Source: an uncultured Oscillospiraceae bacterium
Lineage (GTDB): Bacteria; Bacillota; Clostridia; Oscillospirales; Oscillospiraceae
Direction of reading: 5' to 3'
Length of the DNA stretch: 7,264 nucleotides
Assembly (NCBI GenBank): GCA_910577805.1
Contig: CAJTOE010000123.1
Location: 1 to 7,264 of the forward strand
Made by a program: the position numbers and the translations under genes. Shown here one piece after another: positions 5,105 through 7,264 of this stretch (the first letter of the stretch is position 1; each line of letters begins with the position of its first letter). Under the pieces are notes generated by a model, which saw only the letters and a list, made by a program, of their open reading frames with translations, ran no database searches and had not been told where the DNA came from.

Positions 5105-5766
5105 CATAACTTGAACATGAAGGAGAAGATTTTATGGCAAAGCCCACATTCACCCCAAGAGAAAACGAAGAAATATTTGCCCAAAAGGTTGCGGCGGACT
5201 GCTGGGAGATGCCCCAGGTCCTGGGGAAGCGGCAGGTCTCCGGCAAAGCGTACTTTACCGACCAGCGGATCGCCTTTTTGGCCTCCGGCCTGGTGGGGAC
5301 CGCGGCTGTGAGCTGGGAAATCGAGATGAAGGACATAGCCAGCGTGGAGACCTGCACCACACCGCCCTTTTTCCCCTTTGGTGTGCGCCTGAAGATGAAG
5401 GATGGGAACCGTTACCTGCTGGGCATCATGAAGCGGGACAAATATGTGGATTGGATTTCCAAGCACATTTCGTAACGGCGCTACATAAAACAGTGAGAAA
5501 AACCCAGGAAACCGGCTGGTTTCCTGGGTTTCAGTTTTTTCCGCTAATTTGTCCATTCCAGTGCCAAGCGCAACCGAAATACGATAGAACGTATCAACAG
5601 AAAAATTGTTGCGGACCTTCGGGCTTTCAATTTGCCGGATAAAATCGTGAGATAAGCCTACAAGCTCTGCCAGTTGTGCGGAAGTAAGGCCCTTTTCTAT
5701 TCGATATCGTTTGATATTGCGCCGGATTGTATCATATAGCTCTGGGTCAAATTGTAATGTGTCCAT
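5104..5766 (-). CDS. XRE-family regulator; reading frame runs past its terminator
   Basis: The convincing part is residues 1-77 (about 5536-5766): a single helix-turn-helix XRE domain with LTSAQLAELVGLSHDFIRQIES (27-48) and FSVDTFYRISVALG (55-68). ATG 5766 is chosen because AAGGGTG (5776-5782) lies nine bases upstream; the frame extends to a TTG at 5838 without such support. After residue 77 the frame has no stop until 5104: it crosses the bidirectional hairpin and then reads antisense to the GRAM-like gene, giving a tail with no domain character. A one-base slip on the A6 run at 5535-5540 would reach a TGA at 5531-5533 and yield a normal 78-residue protein. So the gene is either frameshifted, slippery, or truly stop-less. 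Probably a local repressor, since an inverted repeat overlaps its own promoter. Confidence 0.7.
   Translation of the reverse strand: MDTLQFDPELYDTIRRNIKRYRIEKGLTSAQLAELVGLSHDFIRQIESPKVRNNFSVDTFYRISVALGTGMDKLAEKTETQETSRFPGFFSLFYVAPLRNVLGNPIHIFVPLHDAQQVTVPILHLQAHTKGEKGRCGAGLHAGYVLHLDFPAHSRGPHQAGGQKGDPLVGKVRFAGDLPLPQDLGHLPAVRRNLLGKYFFVFSWGECGLCHKIFSFMFKL
5134..5475 (+). CDS. Small GRAM/PH-like domain protein
   Basis: A 113-residue protein. ATG 5134 follows AAGGAG (5120-5125) by eight bases. The pattern of alternating hydrophobic strands, with the phrase GKAYFTDQRIAFLASG (37-52) followed by SWEIEMKDIASVE and ending in a helix (KRDKYVDWISKHI), resembles the bacterial GRAM/PH-like fold, where a Y-x-T-x-x-R-I strand is typical. 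These domains bind lipids or proteins, but no ligand can be inferred here. There is no membrane helix or signal peptide. It follows the patatin-like lipase gene on the same strand, and a link to lipid metabolism is tempting but only contextual. It ends in a strong bidirectional terminator. A long open frame on the opposite strand covers the gene completely; the ribosome site and fold-like pattern favour this strand. Confidence 0.75.
   Translation: MAKPTFTPRENEEIFAQKVAADCWEMPQVLGKRQVSGKAYFTDQRIAFLASGLVGTAAVSWEIEMKDIASVETCTTPPFFPFGVRLKMKDGNRYLLGIMKRDKYVDWISKHIS
5500..5540. terminator. Bidirectional intrinsic terminator
   Basis: A perfect 14-bp stem (5500-5513 with 5518-5531) around the loop ggct. 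On the plus strand T6 (5535-5540) follows after three bases; on the minus strand TTTT follows directly (5497-5500 side). It is well placed to end both the GRAM-like gene and the convergent XRE gene. Confidence 0.85.
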
Positions 5767-5784
5767 GCTTGTAATCACCCTTGT

Positions 5785-5816
5785 ACAAGTGTAGCAATTT
5801 TCGATGCACTTGTAAA
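5785..5816 (-). promoter_or_regulatory. Promoter and operator of the first XRE gene
   Basis: Minus strand: -35 TTTACA (5811-5816), a 17-bp spacer, and -10 TACACT (5788-5793). A perfect 7-bp inverted repeat, acaagtg (5785-5791) and cacttgt (5807-5813), brackets the spacer, and a further palindrome, cttgtacaag (5780-5789), overlaps the -10. This layout suggests autorepression by the XRE protein. Confidence 0.6.
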
Positions 5817-5841
5817 GCTGGATGTTTACATTCCCCAACGC

Positions 5842-6189
5842 TTACTCTACCTTATGAATTTCAGGTGTACTCCGGCACTCAAGCGCGGTCCTGACGATTG
5901 CCGTGACCAGCTCGATGTCTCTGGGGTCGGCCTGGGTCCACAGCCGGGACAGTTCTCCCAAGTTGGAAAATTCGTTCCAGCAAAGCTCGTCCTGAAGCAG
6001 ATAGGCGGGTGAAATATGTAATGCGTTGCATAGGTCTGTGAACACCGGAAGGCTGGGTGTTTTTGAACCTCCTTCAATTTGACGCAGATAGGTTGCGTCA
6101 ATGTGGCATTGTTCAGACAAGGCGTCCGCTGTCAGTCCGCGTTCCTTCCGCACCTCTTTGATTCGTCTTCCTAATTGCTTTCGCTCCAT
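5842..6189 (-). CDS. XRE-family transcriptional regulator
   Basis: A 115-residue protein. ATG 6189 is preceded by AGGAG (6197-6201) at seven bases. A complete XRE/Cro-C1 helix-turn-helix spans about residues 7-65: IKEVRKERGLTADALSE (10-26), then CHIDATYLRQIEGGSKTP (28-45), then FTDLCNALHISPAYLL (50-65). The last ~50 residues are helical (SRLWTQADPRDIELVTAIVRTALE), probably for dimerisation. It has no fused peptidase or ligand domain. The gene is divergent from the coiled-coil gene at 6330 across an AT-rich region with repeated ACTATA words, so it most likely controls itself and that neighbour. The other XRE gene lies 75 bases downstream on the same strand but has its own promoter. Confidence 0.9.
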   Translation of the reverse strand: MERKQLGRRIKEVRKERGLTADALSEQCHIDATYLRQIEGGSKTPSLPVFTDLCNALHISPAYLLQDELCWNEFSNLGELSRLWTQADPRDIELVTAIVRTALECRSTPEIHKVE

Positions 6190-6258
6190 GTTATCTCTCC
6201 TCTAGTATGAGCTGTCAGCATTTCTTTCTGTTCTTTCAGCTTACATAAAATTGCCCCC

Positions 6259-6305
6259 TTGCATTAGATGCTTTGAGCATATATACTATAAGCTAATAGA
6301 CTATA
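6259..6305 (+). promoter_or_regulatory. Candidate promoter/operator of the coiled-coil gene
   Basis: Plus strand: -35 TTGCAT (6259-6264), a 17-bp spacer, and -10 TATACT (6282-6287). The word ACTATA occurs twice in direct orientation (6285-6290 and 6300-6305), 15 bp apart, covering the -10 and the predicted start of transcription. It is a plausible binding site for the divergent XRE regulator. Confidence 0.45.
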
Positions 6306-6329
6306 TCATATTTGGAAGAGGGAACTGTA

Positions 6330-6566
6330 ATGGAGCTGTCAAAAAAAGAGAAACTGTTGGCCTTTGGCGCAGGCCTGTATCTTTTGGGGCTGGAGCTTAA
6401 CTCCTGCCGGGCGGAGCTGGAGCAGCTTTTGGAGCAGGGTGCGTCCCTGGTCTCTCCGGAGGTGCGGAAGAAAAATGAGGCCTTTAACCAGATGTCCTTA
6501 CAGTTTACGCAGATGGAGGAGGAGTATCTGAAGCTGAAAGAGGAGCTTTTGAGCTGCGATTTGTAA
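6330..6566 (+). CDS. Small coiled-coil protein of unknown function
   Basis: A 78-residue protein starting at ATG 6330, seven bases after GAGGG (6318-6322). A TTG six codons upstream is in frame but lacks a better site. I do not recognise a family. A short hydrophobic stretch (LLAFGAGLYLLGLEL, residues 8-22) is followed by a charged helix, a break at GASLVSPEV, and a second helix with heptad-like spacing (MSLQFTQMEEEYLKLKEELL), so a helical hairpin or coiled coil is likely. The hydrophobic part is too short and interrupted to call a membrane helix with confidence. It is divergent from an XRE regulator, a layout seen in small regulator-target pairs; nothing shows that it is a toxin. Confidence 0.75.
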   Translation: MELSKKEKLLAFGAGLYLLGLELNSCRAELEQLLEQGASLVSPEVRKKNEAFNQMSLQFTQMEEEYLKLKEELLSCDL

Positions 6567-6570
6567 ATTT

Positions 6571-6596
6571 GTAACGTGGTGAAGCCTCCACGTTAC
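6571..6596 (+). terminator. Hairpin downstream of the coiled-coil gene
   Basis: A perfect 9-bp stem, gtaacgtgg (6571-6579) with ccacgttac (6588-6596), and an eight-base loop, five bases after the stop codon. There is no T tract, so it is a doubtful terminator. Its right arm overlaps the conserved promoter element starting at 6586. Confidence 0.35.
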
Positions 6597-6652
6597 GAAT
6601 TGAAAGCATTTGTCGGATTTACCTTGACAAACCGTCGGGTTTTGCTTATAAT
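6586..6652 (+). promoter_or_regulatory. Consensus promoter of the T-box transcript with conserved upstream element
   Basis: Perfect -35 TTGACA (6624-6629), a 17-bp spacer, and perfect -10 TATAAT (6647-6652). The element ctccacgttacgaattgaaa begins at 6586, 38 bp before the -35, matching 18 of 20 positions of the element at 4066 upstream of the patatin promoter. Transcription should start near 6659. Confidence 0.8.
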
Positions 6653-6658
6653 TGACCA

Positions 6659-6893
6659 AGCAAAAGGCAATGCGAAAGAGGAGTATCCGGTTTCAGGCGG
6701 CAGAAGAGAGGAGACGGACGGTGCAAGTCTCCCCGCCGGGCTGGGGAAGGTGGCTTTCGCGCCCCGGTGCTGAATGCAGCAGTAAGCGCCGGCGGATCCT
6801 CCCGTTACTGAGGTCCAAGCGTCCCATGAGGGGAAATTCAGGTGGTACCGCGGATTTTATTCGCCCTGAGCCAAGCCGGCTCAGGGCGTTTTT
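6659..6893 (+). ncRNA. T-box riboswitch leader
   Basis: The diagnostic T-box AGGTGGTACCGCGG is at 6840-6853, followed by a perfect 11-bp terminator stem (6862-6872 with 6878-6888) and T5 (6889-6893). Stem I can be folded by eye: base gcgaaag/ctttcgc (6672-6678 with 6754-6760), a specifier loop with AGTA (6682-6685) opposite GAA (6746-6748), a middle helix ggcgg/ccgcc (6696-6700 with 6733-6737), and an apical helix ggagac/gtctcc (6710-6715 with 6727-6732). Stem III pairs cagtaa (6780-6785) with ttactg (6805-6810). Uncharged tRNA binding would block the terminator and switch on the downstream gene. By position after GAA the specifier would be GGT (6749-6751, glycine), but the TGGT bulge expects a tRNA ending in A before CCA, so the amino acid is left open. 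With its promoter it fills the gene-free stretch 6567-6914. Confidence 0.93.
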
Positions 6894-6914
6894 CATTGGA
6901 TTGGGGGTGAGGTT

Positions 6915-7264
6915 TTGAAATTTGTATTTGATCTGAGCAGCTACGACGAACCGGCTCTGGACCGGGAAACGGCGCTCTTGATGGAGCAGCGGCTGGAGGC
7001 CTACAGCCGGCGCAGTGTCCCTGGTCTCTGGGAACTCACTGACAAGCTGAATAACTTTACAGCAGTTGGTCCAGGCCGGGAGAGACGTATCCGGCGGTAT
7101 CGCATCTACGGTGTGATACTGGTGCTGCTGGGGCTGTTTGCGATGCTCCCAGGTCTGATGGAGCCGAGGCAGTGGGATGTGGTCCTGTGCGGGGGCCTGG
7201 CTATGCTGGTAGGGGTGATGAACTTGCTTCTGCCCAGAAAACGCAAGATCAAAAAGGCCTCCAA
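6915..7264 (+). CDS. Two-helix membrane protein, T-box controlled (3' end outside window)
   Basis: The frame is open from TTG 6915 to the window edge, 116 complete codons. TTG is chosen because a GGGGGTGAGG stretch (6903-6912) precedes it and no ATG occurs before residue 23. The first ~60 residues are soluble and charged (FVFDLSSYDEPALDRETALL). Two hydrophobic segments follow: YGVILVLLGLFAMLPGLM (65-82) and VVLCGGLAMLVGVMNLLLP (89-107). Basic clusters flank the pair (RERRIRRYR before, RKRKIKK after), so by the positive-inside rule both ends should be cytoplasmic. I do not recognise the family. A domain after the second helix is expected but unseen. Control by the T-box just upstream is clear, with 21 bases between the terminator T tract and the start. 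It is not an aminoacyl-tRNA synthetase or a recognisable transporter, though such a gene could follow in the same operon. Confidence 0.75.
   Translation, partial: MKFVFDLSSYDEPALDRETALLMEQRLEAYSRRSVPGLWELTDKLNNFTAVGPGRERRIRRYRIYGVILVLLGLFAMLPGLMEPRQWDVVLCGGLAMLVGVMNLLLPRKRKIKKAS

Noticed and set aside
5845..5864. Third copy of the conserved promoter element (ctctaccttatgaatttcag)
   Set aside because: Only about 14 of 20 positions match, there is no TTGACA 38 bp downstream, and it lies in the end of the XRE coding sequence; chance similarity is likely.
6775..6777. TGC as T-box specifier (cysteine), in gaa-TGC-a
   Set aside because: The sequence context first looked right, but folding Stem I with the perfect gcgaaag/ctttcgc base places this triplet outside Stem I, in the linker before Stem III.
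6576..6918. Small plus-strand open frames (about 65 and 88 residues)
   Set aside because: They lie inside the T-box leader, whose helices, T-box motif and terminator explain the sequence.

Overview
The window looks like chromosomal DNA of a GC-moderate anaerobic Firmicute, most likely an Oscillospiraceae/Ruminococcaceae-type gut Clostridium. This is inferred from strong AGGAGG-type ribosome sites, a T-box leader, DUF4317-like and DUF6809-like proteins, and a GC-rich palindromic intergenic repeat of a kind common in that group. No species can be named from sequence alone.

Layout, left to right. (1) The 3' part of a DUF4317-like gene (+) ends in a terminator. (2) A convergent glycogen branching enzyme gene (glgB, -) has all four GH13 motifs intact. 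It is divergent from (3) a TetR-family regulator (+). Their promoters appear to overlap face to face across two short palindromes, and a perfect 13-bp hairpin lies in the tetR leader. (4) A low-GC insert-like stretch on the minus strand holds a 54-aa ribbon-helix-helix protein, a 17-bp-period operator-like array, and a small DUF6809-like protein. (5) A 137-bp terminal-inverted repeat follows. (6) Next are a patatin-like phospholipase gene (+) with a near-consensus promoter and a GRAM/PH-like small protein gene (+), closed by a bidirectional terminator. (7) Two single-domain XRE regulators (-) follow. The second is divergent from (8) a 78-aa coiled-coil protein (+) of unknown role. (9) A T-box riboswitch (+) with a perfect consensus promoter controls a two-helix membrane protein that runs off the window.

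There is no single obvious system. The genes are mostly independent small transcription units, and regulation is denser than usual: four DNA-binding proteins, several palindromic operator candidates, one riboswitch and at least four intrinsic terminators. The most interesting points are a 20-bp element placed exactly 38 bp upstream of the -35 box in two different promoters (patatin and T-box); the 17-bp operator array beside the RHH gene; an XRE frame that passes through its own terminator without a stop; and a T-box in front of an unknown membrane protein.
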